A DNA stretch of 64,000 bases from Gordonia zhenghanii (GTDB lineage Bacteria; Actinomycetota; Actinomycetes; Mycobacteriales; Mycobacteriaceae). The position numbers and the translations under genes are program-made. A model generated the notes under the pieces. The model saw only the letters and a list, made by a program, of their open reading frames with translations, had not been told where the DNA came from and searched no databases. The DNA is taken from assembly GCF_021738965.1 (NCBI RefSeq), contig NZ_JAKKOQ010000001.1:186001-250000 (forward strand). The letters run 5' to 3'. This document shows, piece by piece, positions 34,579 through 44,164 of this stretch (positions are counted from its first letter, which is position 1; every line of letters begins with the position of its first letter).

Positions 34579-36383
34579 GCGCGTCCATCGACGCTCGCGC
34601 CGCCGGTCAATCACTGCGGGCGGCGTACGACCGCCGGATCGCGGCCAAGATCATCGCGGAGTTCTGCCACGAGCAGGCGCTCGCTCCGCTGGAGACCGCA
34701 CCGGACCAGTTCACGCTGTTCTCCGACGATCGGCAGACCGAGTACACGTTCGTCGCCGAGATCCTGTCCCTCGACAGCTGGGCCGTCGGCGAGTCGTCGG
34801 TCCGCCGAATCCGGTCCGGCGCAGAGGTTCCCGTCAGCGCAGTTGACATGATCGTCGATCTGCACGAGCAGCTGGGCATCGCCCGCGAGAAGCTGCCCGA
34901 ATACCTCGAAGAACTCGTGCACACCGTCGCCATCGGAGCCGACCGATCCGACGAACGTCGCGTCACTGCCGCCGAGCTCGCCGCCGCCGATTTCCAGACC
35001 ATCGAGAAGTCGATGACCGAAGGCCACCCGTGCTTCGTCGCCAACGGCGGCCGGCTCGGCTTCAGCGCGCACGACGTCGCCGCCTACGCCCCCGAATCGG
35101 GCGGCAGCTACCACCTGATCTGGGTGGCCGCCCGCACCGAGGACTGCGACTTCGCAGCGATGAGCGACGTCTCGTACGACGATCTGCTCCGCCACGAACT
35201 CGGCGGCGACGCCCTGGAGAAATTCTTCGACGTGCTGCTGTTCCAGGGGTTGGATCCCGACGACTACACGTATCTGCCGGTGCACCCGTGGCAGTGGACC
35301 GAGAAGGCAGCGCGCCTGTACGCCGGAGCCATTGCGGCACAACGCCTGGTGATCCTCGGTCCGTCGCCGGACCGGTACCAGCCGCAGCAGTCCATCCGGA
35401 CCCAGTTCAACGTGTCGACGCCGACCCGCCACTACGTCAAGACGGCGCTGTCGATCGTCAACATGGGCTTCACGCGCGGCATGTCCGCCGACTACATGCG
35501 CACCACCCCGGTCATCAACGACTGGGTCCGTCGCCGCGTGGGCGACGACGCCTACCTGCAGTCGCTCGGTTTCGAGATGCTGTACGAGGTGGCAGCGGTC
35601 GGATACCGCGATCCGACGTTCGCAGCGATCACCGAACCGGGTTCGGAGTACCGGAAAGTGCTGTCGGCGTTGTGGCGTCAGAGCCCGGTCCCCCGCGTCA
35701 CCGACGACGAGCAGCTGTCGACGATGGCCGCTCTCCTGCACGTCGATCACCTCGGCGATCCACTGGTCGGCGCGCTGATCGAACGGTCCGGCCTGATGGC
35801 CGACGAGTGGATCACCCGTTTCCTCCGCACGTATCTGCACCCGATCGCCTATCTGCTGTACCGGTACGAGCTGAAGTTCTCCCCGCACGGCGAGAACCTG
35901 ATCCTGGTCCTGCGCGACGGCGTGCCGGTCCGCGCAATCCTCAAGGACATCGGCGAAGAGGTCTGCGTCTTCGACGAGCCAAGCGACCTCCCCGAGTCAT
36001 GCCGACGCGCGCTGACCAACGAAACGGACGCTATCCGAAACCTCGGGATCCTCTCGGACGTGTTCGACGACTTCCTGCGTCCGCTCGCCGCCGTCCTGCA
36101 CCGCAACGGACTGCTCGACGACGCCCGATTCTGGGCAGTGGTCGCCGACAGCGTCCACGTGTTCGTCGCCGACCACCCCGATCTCGCCGACCGTTTCCAG
36201 AAGTGGGATCTGTTCGCGCCGTCGTTCGCCGCGGTCCACATGAACGGCCTCCAACTCGGCAACAACCGCCGGATGGTCGACGTCGGCCACTCGTACGACT
36301 CGATCCTCGACACCGAGCATCGCCTGACCAATCCGATCGCAGATCCTCGAATCACCGATCCGCAAGGGGTTCACCGTGCCTGA
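34575..36383 (+). CDS. NIS siderophore synthetase (IucA/IucC family), DesD-like
   Basis: 602 residues. ATP-dependent condensation of a carboxylate with an amine or hydroxylamine. Hallmarks: [75 protein letters not shown] and the C-terminal FerIII/FhuF-like region. The HPWQW and NMGFxRGxS forms are those of DesD/AlcC, which join N-hydroxy-N-succinylcadaverine-type units. GGGAGG precedes the ATG, which overlaps the acyltransferase stop. Confidence 0.92.
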   Translation: MSASIDARAAGQSLRAAYDRRIAAKIIAEFCHEQALAPLETAPDQFTLFSDDRQTEYTFVAEILSLDSWAVGESSVRRIRSGAEVPVSAVDMIVDLHEQLGIAREKLPEYLEELVHTVAIGADRSDERRVTAAELAAADFQTIEKSMTEGHPCFVANGGRLGFSAHDVAAYAPESGGSYHLIWVAARTEDCDFAAMSDVSYDDLLRHELGGDALEKFFDVLLFQGLDPDDYTYLPVHPWQWTEKAARLYAGAIAAQRLVILGPSPDRYQPQQSIRTQFNVSTPTRHYVKTALSIVNMGFTRGMSADYMRTTPVINDWVRRRVGDDAYLQSLGFEMLYEVAAVGYRDPTFAAITEPGSEYRKVLSALWRQSPVPRVTDDEQLSTMAALLHVDHLGDPLVGALIERSGLMADEWITRFLRTYLHPIAYLLYRYELKFSPHGENLILVLRDGVPVRAILKDIGEEVCVFDEPSDLPESCRRALTNETDAIRNLGILSDVFDDFLRPLAAVLHRNGLLDDARFWAVVADSVHVFVADHPDLADRFQKWDLFAPSFAAVHMNGLQLGNNRRMVDVGHSYDSILDTEHRLTNPIADPRITDPQGVHRA

Positions 36384-37881
36384 CGACTTCAATCGATTCG
36401 CTACCCCTGGCCTCGGCTGGTCAGACGTCGGCGACGCGCTGTCACGCATGGCCGCGACCGTCGCCGACCACCACCACGGTTCGCCGCTGCCGTGCGGGAC
36501 TCCGGGCGACATGCTTGGAGCCGTCGCCGCCGAGCTCGGTCCACAGTGCTTGCCCGACAACGGAATCGGCGAAGATCGCGCGTTGGCGCAGGTCGCTGAA
36601 CTCGTCGCCGCCTACGGCCTCGATCTGACGCACCGACTCACCGCCGCCCATCTGCAGCCGCCTCCGTTGACGGTGTCGGTGGCCGCCGACGCCCTCGCGA
36701 GCGCCACCAACGCGTCACTCGACACCTACGACTCCGGGCCTGCGACTCTCGCGATCGAGAAGTGGACGATCGCCGCCCTCGCACGACTCGCGGGATTCGG
36801 TCCGTCGGCAGGCGGAGTCTTCGGGCCGGGTGGCTCGTTCTCGAACCTGCTCGCGATGCTGATCGCCCGCGACCACGCCGCAGCCAAACTCCGCCTCGAC
36901 ACCCGCCACCACGGCGTCGCCGCCCTGCCTCGGCCCCTCGTGTTCTGTTCGAGGGTCGCGCACTTCTCGATCAACCGCGCCTGCGCCACTCTCGGACTCG
37001 GTGAGGCCGCCGTCGTCGCCGTCGACGTCGACGAACAGCACCGGATGATCCCGGCCGCGCTCCAAGCCGCACTCGCCAGCACCGACGGGACACCCGTCGC
37101 GATCGTCGCGACCGCAGGCACCACCGATTTCGGAACCGTCGACCCCCTCCCCGAGATCGCCGACATCGCGGCCCGCCACGATGTCTGGCTGCACGTCGAC
37201 GGAGCCTATGGTTTCGGATCGCTGTTCTCCGACCGGCTGCGTCACCTGGTGCACGGCATCGACCGCGCCGACTCGGTGACCCTCGACCTGCACAAGATCG
37301 GCTGGCAGCCTGCTGCGGCCAGCCTGCTGTTGCTGCGCGACGAGGAACTGTTCTCCGCGCTCGAACGGAACGTCGCCTACCTCAACCCGGAGGACGACGA
37401 GGAAGCCGGCTTCGGCGGACTCCTCGGCCACACCTTGCAGACGACGCGACGCCCGGACGTCCTCAAAGTCCTCGCAACGTTCCTCGCGTACGGCCGCACC
37501 GGCATCGGCGAGATGCTCGACGCGTGCCACAGCGCCGCCCGGTACGCCCAGGCACGGATCGTCGCCGAACCGCAACTCGAACTGGTCGCTCCCGTCACCT
37601 TGACGACTGTCGTGTTCCGGTACCGCTGCCAGGACCTCGACACCGTGAACGCCGAACTCCGCCGTCGCCTGATCAGTTCGGGCACCGCGCTGATCGGCCG
37701 GACTCGAGTGCACATCGCGGGCGACGAAGCGCCGTCGACGTGTCTGAAGCTGACCTTGCTGAACCCGACGTCCACCGGGTTGGACATCGACGAACTGTTC
37801 GACGAACTGCTACGGCACGCCCTCGAAGTGGAGTCGGAGAACACCGAGTACGCGATCGCGGAGGTGCAGGTCCATGAGTGA
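36376..37881 (+). CDS. PLP-dependent decarboxylase, lysine decarboxylase DesA-like
   Basis: 501 residues, group II (aromatic/DABA) decarboxylase fold. GGVFGPGGSFSNLLAM, TAGTTDFGTVDPL, HVDGAYGFGSLF (Asp pairing with the pyridine N) and LDLHKIGWQP (Schiff-base Lys) are visible. Next to an N-monooxygenase, acyltransferase and DesD-like synthetase, the expected reaction is lysine to cadaverine; ornithine or diaminobutyrate are alternatives. GTG start at 36376 overlaps the synthetase stop by 8 bases. Confidence 0.88.
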   Translation: MPDDFNRFATPGLGWSDVGDALSRMAATVADHHHGSPLPCGTPGDMLGAVAAELGPQCLPDNGIGEDRALAQVAELVAAYGLDLTHRLTAAHLQPPPLTVSVAADALASATNASLDTYDSGPATLAIEKWTIAALARLAGFGPSAGGVFGPGGSFSNLLAMLIARDHAAAKLRLDTRHHGVAALPRPLVFCSRVAHFSINRACATLGLGEAAVVAVDVDEQHRMIPAALQAALASTDGTPVAIVATAGTTDFGTVDPLPEIADIAARHDVWLHVDGAYGFGSLFSDRLRHLVHGIDRADSVTLDLHKIGWQPAAASLLLLRDEELFSALERNVAYLNPEDDEEAGFGGLLGHTLQTTRRPDVLKVLATFLAYGRTGIGEMLDACHSAARYAQARIVAEPQLELVAPVTLTTVVFRYRCQDLDTVNAELRRRLISSGTALIGRTRVHIAGDEAPSTCLKLTLLNPTSTGLDIDELFDELLRHALEVESENTEYAIAEVQVHE

Positions 37882-39322
37882 GACCGTCGACGTCCTGGCC
37901 GTCGGCTGCGGCCCGTTCAACCTCGGCCTGGCGGCGTTGGCGTCGACAGTCGACGACGTCGACGTGCTCGTCGTCGACTCGGTGGACGAGTTCCGCTGGC
38001 ATCCCGGCCTCCTGTTCGAAGAAGCGACGCTGCAGGTCAGCTTCCTCTCCGACCTGGTGACTCTGATCGATCCGACACATCCGACGTCGTTCTTGGCGTA
38101 CCTCGCCGACGTCGATCGGCTGTACCCGTTCCTCGTGCGCGAACAGTTCTTCCCGACGCGTCGCGAGTACGAGGCATACCTGCTGTGGGTCGTCGGGAAG
38201 CTCGACTCGCTGCGGTTCGGCACGACGGTCGACGAGATCGCGTGGGACGACGACGCACAGCGCTTCGACGTGCTCGTCACCACCTGCGGAACGCAATCGG
38301 TGATTCACGCCGCGCATGTCGTCGTCGGAGTCGGTACCGAACCGGCTGTGCCCGACGCGTTGGCGTCCGAGTCGGTCGACGTAGTGCACAGCAGCGACTA
38401 TCTATTCCGCCGCGACGACGCGCACGCCGCCGACGCGGTGACAGTGATCGGCTCCGGGCAGTCGGGCGCCGAGATCGTGGTGGATCTGCTGGAGGCCAAT
38501 CTCGAGGGCGGACCCGCGGTCACGTGGTGGACGCGGACGCCCTGGTTCGCTCCACTCGACTTCACCAAACTGTCGTTGGAGATGACGACGCCCGCCTACA
38601 TGGACTACTTCCATTCGCTGCCCGAACAGACGCGGGACCGCGTCCGCGACGGGCACTGGCAGTTCCACAAGGGGATCTCCACCGACACCCTCGAACGGAT
38701 CCACGACCTCCTGTACCGACGGCAACTGCACGACGACGTGGCTCCCGTCGAGTTACGCAACGGTGTCCGAGTGGACGGTCTCGACGTCGACAGCGGGCGT
38801 ATCACCGTCCGCGGGCGCCACCTCGACACCGACTCCGGACTGCACCACGTGACCGATCTCGTCGTCGCCGCGACCGGCTATCGCGAACGCGCACAACCGT
38901 TTCTGGCGCCGATCGAATCGCGACTGCGCCGCGACTCGCAGGGCCGCCGCCTGATCGCGGCGAACCACTCGGTCGTCGCCGACGGCCCGCTCGCCGACCG
39001 CCTGTTCGTGGTGAACGCCGAGATCCACGCCCACGGCGTCTCCGCCCCCAACCTCGACATCGGCGCGGTCCGCAACGCTCGGATCCTCAACACCGTCGCG
39101 GGCTGCGAGGTGTACCGCCTGCCGAGGACCACGGCGTTCACGAGCTTCGGACCAGCTCCGCTCGACCGGCGCGGGGAGGTCTCGACTCCGCTCGACCAGC
39201 GTGGGAAAGCTCCACTCGACCAGCGGGAGGAGGTCTCGACTCCGCTCGACCAGCGTGGGAAAGCTCCACTCGACCAGCACAGAACCCAGCAGACCACTCA
39301 AGCCCACTTCACTAGGAGTTGA
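37874..39322 (+). CDS. L-lysine/cadaverine N6-monooxygenase (FAD), with repeat-encoded tail
   Basis: 482 residues, class B N-hydroxylating monooxygenase (DesB/IucD/MbtG type): FAD motif GCGPFNLGLAAL, NADPH motif GSGQSGAEIVVDLL, and DLVVAATGYRERA near residue 335. With the decarboxylase next door, cadaverine is the likely substrate. The normal protein ends near residue 430 (GCEVYRLPRTTAF); the last about 50 residues come from the palindromic repeat (two 18-residue units [16 protein letters not shown]). The stop lies two bases before the NRPS start. Confidence 0.92.
   Translation: MSETVDVLAVGCGPFNLGLAALASTVDDVDVLVVDSVDEFRWHPGLLFEEATLQVSFLSDLVTLIDPTHPTSFLAYLADVDRLYPFLVREQFFPTRREYEAYLLWVVGKLDSLRFGTTVDEIAWDDDAQRFDVLVTTCGTQSVIHAAHVVVGVGTEPAVPDALASESVDVVHSSDYLFRRDDAHAADAVTVIGSGQSGAEIVVDLLEANLEGGPAVTWWTRTPWFAPLDFTKLSLEMTTPAYMDYFHSLPEQTRDRVRDGHWQFHKGISTDTLERIHDLLYRRQLHDDVAPVELRNGVRVDGLDVDSGRITVRGRHLDTDSGLHHVTDLVVAATGYRERAQPFLAPIESRLRRDSQGRRLIAANHSVVADGPLADRLFVVNAEIHAHGVSAPNLDIGAVRNARILNTVAGCEVYRLPRTTAFTSFGPAPLDRRGEVSTPLDQRGKAPLDQREEVSTPLDQRGKAPLDQHRTQQTTQAHFTRS
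39154..39279. repeat. Intragenic repeat: two 54-base units encoding the monooxygenase C-terminus
   Basis: Cores GGTCTCGACTCCGCTCGACC begin at 39178 and 39232, 54 bases (18 codons) apart, each followed by a variant half core AAGCTCCACTCGACCAGC. A partial unit precedes them. The frame stays open to the native-looking stop at 39322. Confidence 0.9.
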
Positions 39323-39323
39323 C

Positions 39324-42300
39324 GTGATTTCCCTCGAACAGATCCGCACTGACGTCGCATCGTTGCTGGACGTCGATCCCGAAACGATCGGCGACACCGA
39401 CGACTTGGTGCGCCACGGAATGCATTCGCTCCTGGTCATCAAACTGACCAGCGTGTGGCGTCGCGCCGGGCACCGGGTGCGCAGCTCGCAGCTCGCGCAG
39501 GAGCCGACGATCGAGGCGTGGGCCGTGCTGCTGGGCGTCGAGCCCGCGACACCCGAACCCGAGCCGGCACCGGCAGCGCCGGACGACGATCCGGAGTTCG
39601 ATCTCGCGACCATGCAGCACGCGTACTGGGTTGGCCGTCAAGACGGGCAGTCGTTGGGCGGGGTCGCCGCGCACCTGTTCGCCGAGTTCGACGGCGCGGG
39701 CGTCGACGCCGCCCGGTTGGAGCGTGCGGTCGGTCGGGTCGTCGAACGTCACGAGATGCTGCGCGCCGCGTTCGGCGACACCGGCAAGCAGCGGATCTTG
39801 GACACTCCGCCGACGCCGGTGTTCAGCGTCGTCGACCTGCGCGACGGCTCGGACGTCGACGCGCAGACCGAGCGCACCCGCGACCGGATGAGCCACCAAC
39901 TCTTGGACACCGCGGCGGGCAGCGTCGTCGAGTTCGTGTTGACGCTGCTCCCTGACGGCCGTCACCGTCTGCACCTGGACGTCGACATGCTGGCCGCGGA
40001 CGCGATGAGCTACCGCCGCGTCCTCGACGATCTCGCGACCGCATACGAGACCGACGCCGCTCTCCCGTCGACCGGCTACACGTTCCGTGAGTACCTCGCG
40101 CAGCGCGGCGATCACATCTCCGCCGACGAGTATGAGGGCGCCCGCACGTGGTGGCAGGCCAAGGAACCGACCCTGCCGGACACGCCGACGCTCCCGACCA
40201 TCCCGGAGGATCGTCGCGCGGAACCCGACCGCAGCGTCCGCTACCACCATCGGCTGAACGCCCAGGAGAAGGACCGGCTGTACGCGGTCGCGTACGACAA
40301 CGGGATCACGCCGGCCGTCACGTTCGCCGCGGTGTTCTCCGAGGTCATCGCTCGTTGGTCTACCCATCAGCGCTTCCTGCTCAACGTCCCGTTGTTCAAC
40401 CGGGAGCCCACCCATCCCGCCATCGATCAGGTGGTCGGCGACTTCACGAACTCGGTGCTGATCGACGCCGACGCCACCCACACCGAGTCGATGATCGAGC
40501 GCGGCCGCCGGCTGCAGCGCGAATTGCACGACTGCGCGGGCCACGCCGCCTACGAGGGACTCGACGTGTTGCGCGATCTCGGTCGGCTTCGCGGCGCTCC
40601 GGTGACCCCGTCGCTGGTGTTCACCTCCGGACTCGGCTTCGGTGAACTGTTCTCCGACCGCGTCCGCACCCTGTTCGGCGAGCCCGTGTGGATCCTCTCG
40701 CAGGGACCGCAGGTCGACCTGGACGCGCAGGTGGTCGAGCTCGACGGCGGCCTACTCGTCAACTGGGACGTGCGCCGTGACGCGCTGCCCGAGGGCGTGA
40801 TGGACGCGATGTTCGCCGAGTTCCAGACGATCCTGACCGGGCTCGTCGCCGACGGCGCCGACTGGAACGACACGTTGGCCATCGAACTCCCCGCTGCGCA
40901 GCGCGAGGTGCGGGCCGCCGTCACGTCGACGGCGCCGGTCAGCGAGCCACGCACCCTGCACGCCGCGTTCTTCGACGTGGCTGCCCGCGAACCCGATCGG
41001 GTCGCATTGGTGACCGCCGACGGCGCCGAGTTGTCGTACGGCGACGTCGCGACGCAGGCCCGCACGGTGGCCAGCGCGCTGATCGCCGACGGCGTCGCAC
41101 CGGGCGACACCGTCGCCGTGATCCTCCCGAAGGGCCACCGCCAGCCGATCGCGGTGCTCGGCGTCCTGGCCGCCGGAGCGGTCTACCTGCCGATCGGCGC
41201 CGACCAGCCCGCCGTCCGCCGGGAGGCGATTCTCGAGCGCGGCGGTGTGACTGCGGTGATCGACGACGCGTGGTCGAGCGATCGAGACGGGTCGACGCCG
41301 CTCGCCGACCTCGTCCCCCGCACTCCGTCCGACCTCGCGTACGTCCTGTACACGTCCGGTTCGACGGGTGAACCGAAGGGCGTCGAGGTGAGCCATCGCG
41401 CGGCGGCGAACACGCTCGACGCGATCGCCGACGAGTTCGGCCTGGGCGCCGACGACCGCACCATCGGTCTGTCGGCGCTGGAGTTCGACCTCTCGGTCTT
41501 CGACATGTTCAGCCCGCTGTCGCTCGGCGGAGCCCTCGTCTGCATCGACGCCGAGCAGACTCGGGATGCCCAGGCGTGGGCCGCGCAGATCGCCACCCAC
41601 CGGGTCACCGTGCTCAACGCGGCGCCGGGGTTGATCGGCATGCTCCTGGACACCGCGTCGGATGAGCAGCTGGCGAGCCTGCGCACCGTGATCACCGGCG
41701 GCGACCGCGTCGACGCCGAGTTGGGACGCCGTGCGCGAGCCGCCGTCTCGGGTCTGCGGTTCGCTGGACTCGGCGGTACCACGGAGACAGCGATCCACTC
41801 GACGGTCTACGAGGTGACCGACGCCTTCCCCGCCGACTGGGACACCGTCCCGTACGGCCGCCCGATGGCCGGTTCGGCCTGCCGCGTCGTCAACGAGCGC
41901 GGCGAGGACGCCCCGGACTGGGTGACCGGCGAACTGTGGATCGGCGGTGCGGGCGTGGCCGACGGCTACCGCGGCGACCCGGAGCGCACCGCCGACCGGT
42001 TCGTCACGGTCGACGACGTCCGCTGGTATCGGACGGGCGATCTCGCGCGCTACCTCCCGGACGGCACCATCGAGTTCCTCGGTCGCGCCGACCACCAGGT
42101 CAAGATCCGTGGTTACCGCGTGGAACTCGGCGAAGTCGAGGCAGCGGCACGCAGCGTCGACGGCGTCACCGAGGCGGTTGCGGCCCTGTTCGACGGTCGG
42201 CTCGCCCTCGCGGCGACGGGTGTCGACGGCACAGCTCTGGACACCGACCAGCTGGTCGGTGCACTCGGCGGGCTGCTGCCCGACTACATGGTTCCCGAGA

Positions 42301-42740
42301 CTGTCGTCGCCGTCGACGAGGTACCGCTGACCGCGAACGGCAAGGTGGACCGGGCGTCGATCCGCGCCGCCCTGGAGCGGGCAGTCGCGGGCGCGACGCC
42401 GCAGGAGTACGTCGCGCCGGCGAACGCCGTCGAGGCCGCCGTCGCATACATCGCCGAACAGGTCTTGGGCACCGAACGTCTCGGCGTGACGACCGACTTC
42501 TTCGACGCCGGAGCCAACTCGATCCTGGCGACCACGTTCGTCGCGAACATCCGCAGCCTGCTGGCCGTGGAGGGCGTCGGGATCACCGCCGTGTTCAAGG
42601 CCCGCACCGTGCGCGGATTCGCCGCGCTGCTCGCCGACCGCGAGCAGGTTCCCGGTCAGACCACTCAGGTCGCCGAGATCTTCCTCGAGGTCGCGGGCGT
42701 GGAATGCCCGAGCGGTGAACTGGTCGGAGCGTCCAGCTGA
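39324..42740 (+). CDS. NRPS: aryl carrier - cyclization - adenylation - thiolation (MbtB/PchE-like)
   Basis: 1138 residues. ArCP about 1-75 (Ser35 in HGMHSLLV); Cy about 85-520 with DMLAADAMS (DxxxxDxxS, about 219), the heterocyclization form of the condensation motif; A about 545-1030 (YVLYTSGSTGEPKGVEVSH, GRADHQVKIRGYRVELGE, NGKVDRAS); T with Ser near 1064 (FFDAGANSILAT). It should join the aryl acid to Ser/Thr/Cys and cyclise to an oxazoline or thiazoline. The pocket read by eye is D-L-F-N-I-G-L-I, nearest to Cys codes. No thioesterase domain. The GTG at 39324 has AGGAGTT upstream; the longer frame from 39201 runs in the repeat and is rejected. Confidence 0.92.
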   Translation: MISLEQIRTDVASLLDVDPETIGDTDDLVRHGMHSLLVIKLTSVWRRAGHRVRSSQLAQEPTIEAWAVLLGVEPATPEPEPAPAAPDDDPEFDLATMQHAYWVGRQDGQSLGGVAAHLFAEFDGAGVDAARLERAVGRVVERHEMLRAAFGDTGKQRILDTPPTPVFSVVDLRDGSDVDAQTERTRDRMSHQLLDTAAGSVVEFVLTLLPDGRHRLHLDVDMLAADAMSYRRVLDDLATAYETDAALPSTGYTFREYLAQRGDHISADEYEGARTWWQAKEPTLPDTPTLPTIPEDRRAEPDRSVRYHHRLNAQEKDRLYAVAYDNGITPAVTFAAVFSEVIARWSTHQRFLLNVPLFNREPTHPAIDQVVGDFTNSVLIDADATHTESMIERGRRLQRELHDCAGHAAYEGLDVLRDLGRLRGAPVTPSLVFTSGLGFGELFSDRVRTLFGEPVWILSQGPQVDLDAQVVELDGGLLVNWDVRRDALPEGVMDAMFAEFQTILTGLVADGADWNDTLAIELPAAQREVRAAVTSTAPVSEPRTLHAAFFDVAAREPDRVALVTADGAELSYGDVATQARTVASALIADGVAPGDTVAVILPKGHRQPIAVLGVLAAGAVYLPIGADQPAVRREAILERGGVTAVIDDAWSSDRDGSTPLADLVPRTPSDLAYVLYTSGSTGEPKGVEVSHRAAANTLDAIADEFGLGADDRTIGLSALEFDLSVFDMFSPLSLGGALVCIDAEQTRDAQAWAAQIATHRVTVLNAAPGLIGMLLDTASDEQLASLRTVITGGDRVDAELGRRARAAVSGLRFAGLGGTTETAIHSTVYEVTDAFPADWDTVPYGRPMAGSACRVVNERGEDAPDWVTGELWIGGAGVADGYRGDPERTADRFVTVDDVRWYRTGDLARYLPDGTIEFLGRADHQVKIRGYRVELGEVEAAARSVDGVTEAVAALFDGRLALAATGVDGTALDTDQLVGALGGLLPDYMVPETVVAVDEVPLTANGKVDRASIRAALERAVAGATPQEYVAPANAVEAAVAYIAEQVLGTERLGVTTDFFDAGANSILATTFVANIRSLLAVEGVGITAVFKARTVRGFAALLADREQVPGQTTQVAEIFLEVAGVECPSGELVGASS

Positions 42741-44164
42741 TGCCGACCTTGGACGAGTTGCGTGCGGCGATGGCCGCGCGGCTGTCGGACGCCGGGATCG
42801 CCGTCGACACGGGCGTCCCGACGCGGCGCGACCCCGAACGGGCTCGACTGTCGTTCAGCCAACGTCTGGTGTGGACGCACCAGCAGCGGGTGCCCGACAG
42901 CACGGCGAACAACATCTGTCTGACGTTCACCTATACCGGTGACGTCGACGTCGACGCATTGCAGCAGGCGCTGCTCGCAGTCGTGCAACGGCACGAGATC
43001 CTGCGGACGACGTACCACCCGGGAGCGGACGGTGAGGAGCCGCATCAGCGGATCCACGCCGACTTTCCGCCGCCGATCCTGAGTGTCGACCTCTCGGACG
43101 CTGCCGAACCCCACGAACGGCTTCGCCTGCTCGTCGCGGACGCCGCGACCGAGGTGTTCGATCTCGCCACCGAATCGTCGATCCGGCTGACGTTCGTGAC
43201 GCTGCCGCAGTCCGACGGCCAGTCACGGCTGGCGGTCGTGGTCGCGATGCAGCACATCGTGTGGGACGGGATGACGTTGCCCGCGATGGCGCGCGACGTC
43301 GCACGGTTCTACGAGGCCGCGCGCGAAACTCCGGGCAAAGCGCTTGCGGTGGAAGCGTTGTCGCCGCAGGTCGCCGATTTCGCCGAGTGGGAACGAGACC
43401 GGTTCGACGACGCCGATCACGGCGCCGACGTCGCGTTCTGGGAGGACCAGTTCCGCGGTGACGTCGCCACCGCGGCGCTCCCCTACGACCGACGGCCCGA
43501 GCACTCGTCGGAAGTGAGTGCCCGCGCCGACCGAACGCTGAGCCCGGCAGCGGAGAAGAACCTGCGAGTGATGGCCTCAACGCTCAAGACGCCACCGTTC
43601 TCGGTGTTCCTCGCCGCGTACTACCTCGCGTTGCGTCGACTGTCGGGGCATGACGACGTGGTGGTCGGCAGCACCGTCGCGAACCGCGAGGAGCAGGGCG
43701 CCGAAGCGCTGATCGGCAACTTCAGCAATTCGATCGCACTGCGGATCCGCGGCAGCGACGACGACACGTTCGGCGGCCTCGTACGGCACGTCCGCGGCGT
43801 GACCGATGCGGCGTTCGAGCACCGCACGTTCCCGTTCGACGAGATCGTCGAGATCGCACGTCGCGTCACCGGCGACGAGAACGCGCATCCCTTCGACTCG
43901 CTCGTCCTGTTCCTCGATCAGAAGATCGACGGCATCCACCTGCCCGGCACGACGATGACGTGGGAGCTCGCCGACAAGGGACGGGTCGCGCTGCCGCTGA
44001 CGGTCGAGGCGTTCATGCACCCCGACCACACCGAGGTGCAGATCGGCTACCAGGTGGACCTGTTCGACGCCTCAACCGTGCAGACACTCCACGATCACCT
44101 CGACGACGTACTGGCGACGATATCCGTCGACGCACCCCTGGCCGAACGACATCCGAGAGACTGA
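42740..44164 (+). CDS. Stand-alone NRPS condensation-domain protein
   Basis: 474 residues. [19 protein letters not shown] is the C1-like motif; the catalytic motif is [11 protein letters not shown] (first His replaced by Gln, second catalytic His and the Asp-Gly kept); [20 protein letters not shown] matches C5; [12 protein letters not shown] is C6-like. Free condensation domains can use a soluble amine to release a thioester, so this protein may couple the aryl-heterocycle on the NRPS T domain to a hydroxamate amine. ATG overlaps the NRPS stop (ATG/TGA). Confidence 0.88.
   Translation: MPTLDELRAAMAARLSDAGIAVDTGVPTRRDPERARLSFSQRLVWTHQQRVPDSTANNICLTFTYTGDVDVDALQQALLAVVQRHEILRTTYHPGADGEEPHQRIHADFPPPILSVDLSDAAEPHERLRLLVADAATEVFDLATESSIRLTFVTLPQSDGQSRLAVVVAMQHIVWDGMTLPAMARDVARFYEAARETPGKALAVEALSPQVADFAEWERDRFDDADHGADVAFWEDQFRGDVATAALPYDRRPEHSSEVSARADRTLSPAAEKNLRVMASTLKTPPFSVFLAAYYLALRRLSGHDDVVVGSTVANREEQGAEALIGNFSNSIALRIRGSDDDTFGGLVRHVRGVTDAAFEHRTFPFDEIVEIARRVTGDENAHPFDSLVLFLDQKIDGIHLPGTTMTWELADKGRVALPLTVEAFMHPDHTEVQIGYQVDLFDASTVQTLHDHLDDVLATISVDAPLAERHPRD

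Noticed and set aside
39201-39323. Longer N-terminus for the NRPS starting at 39201
   Set aside because: The extension is translated repeat sequence overlapping the monooxygenase gene; AGGAGTT sits right before GTG 39324, where the carrier domain begins.
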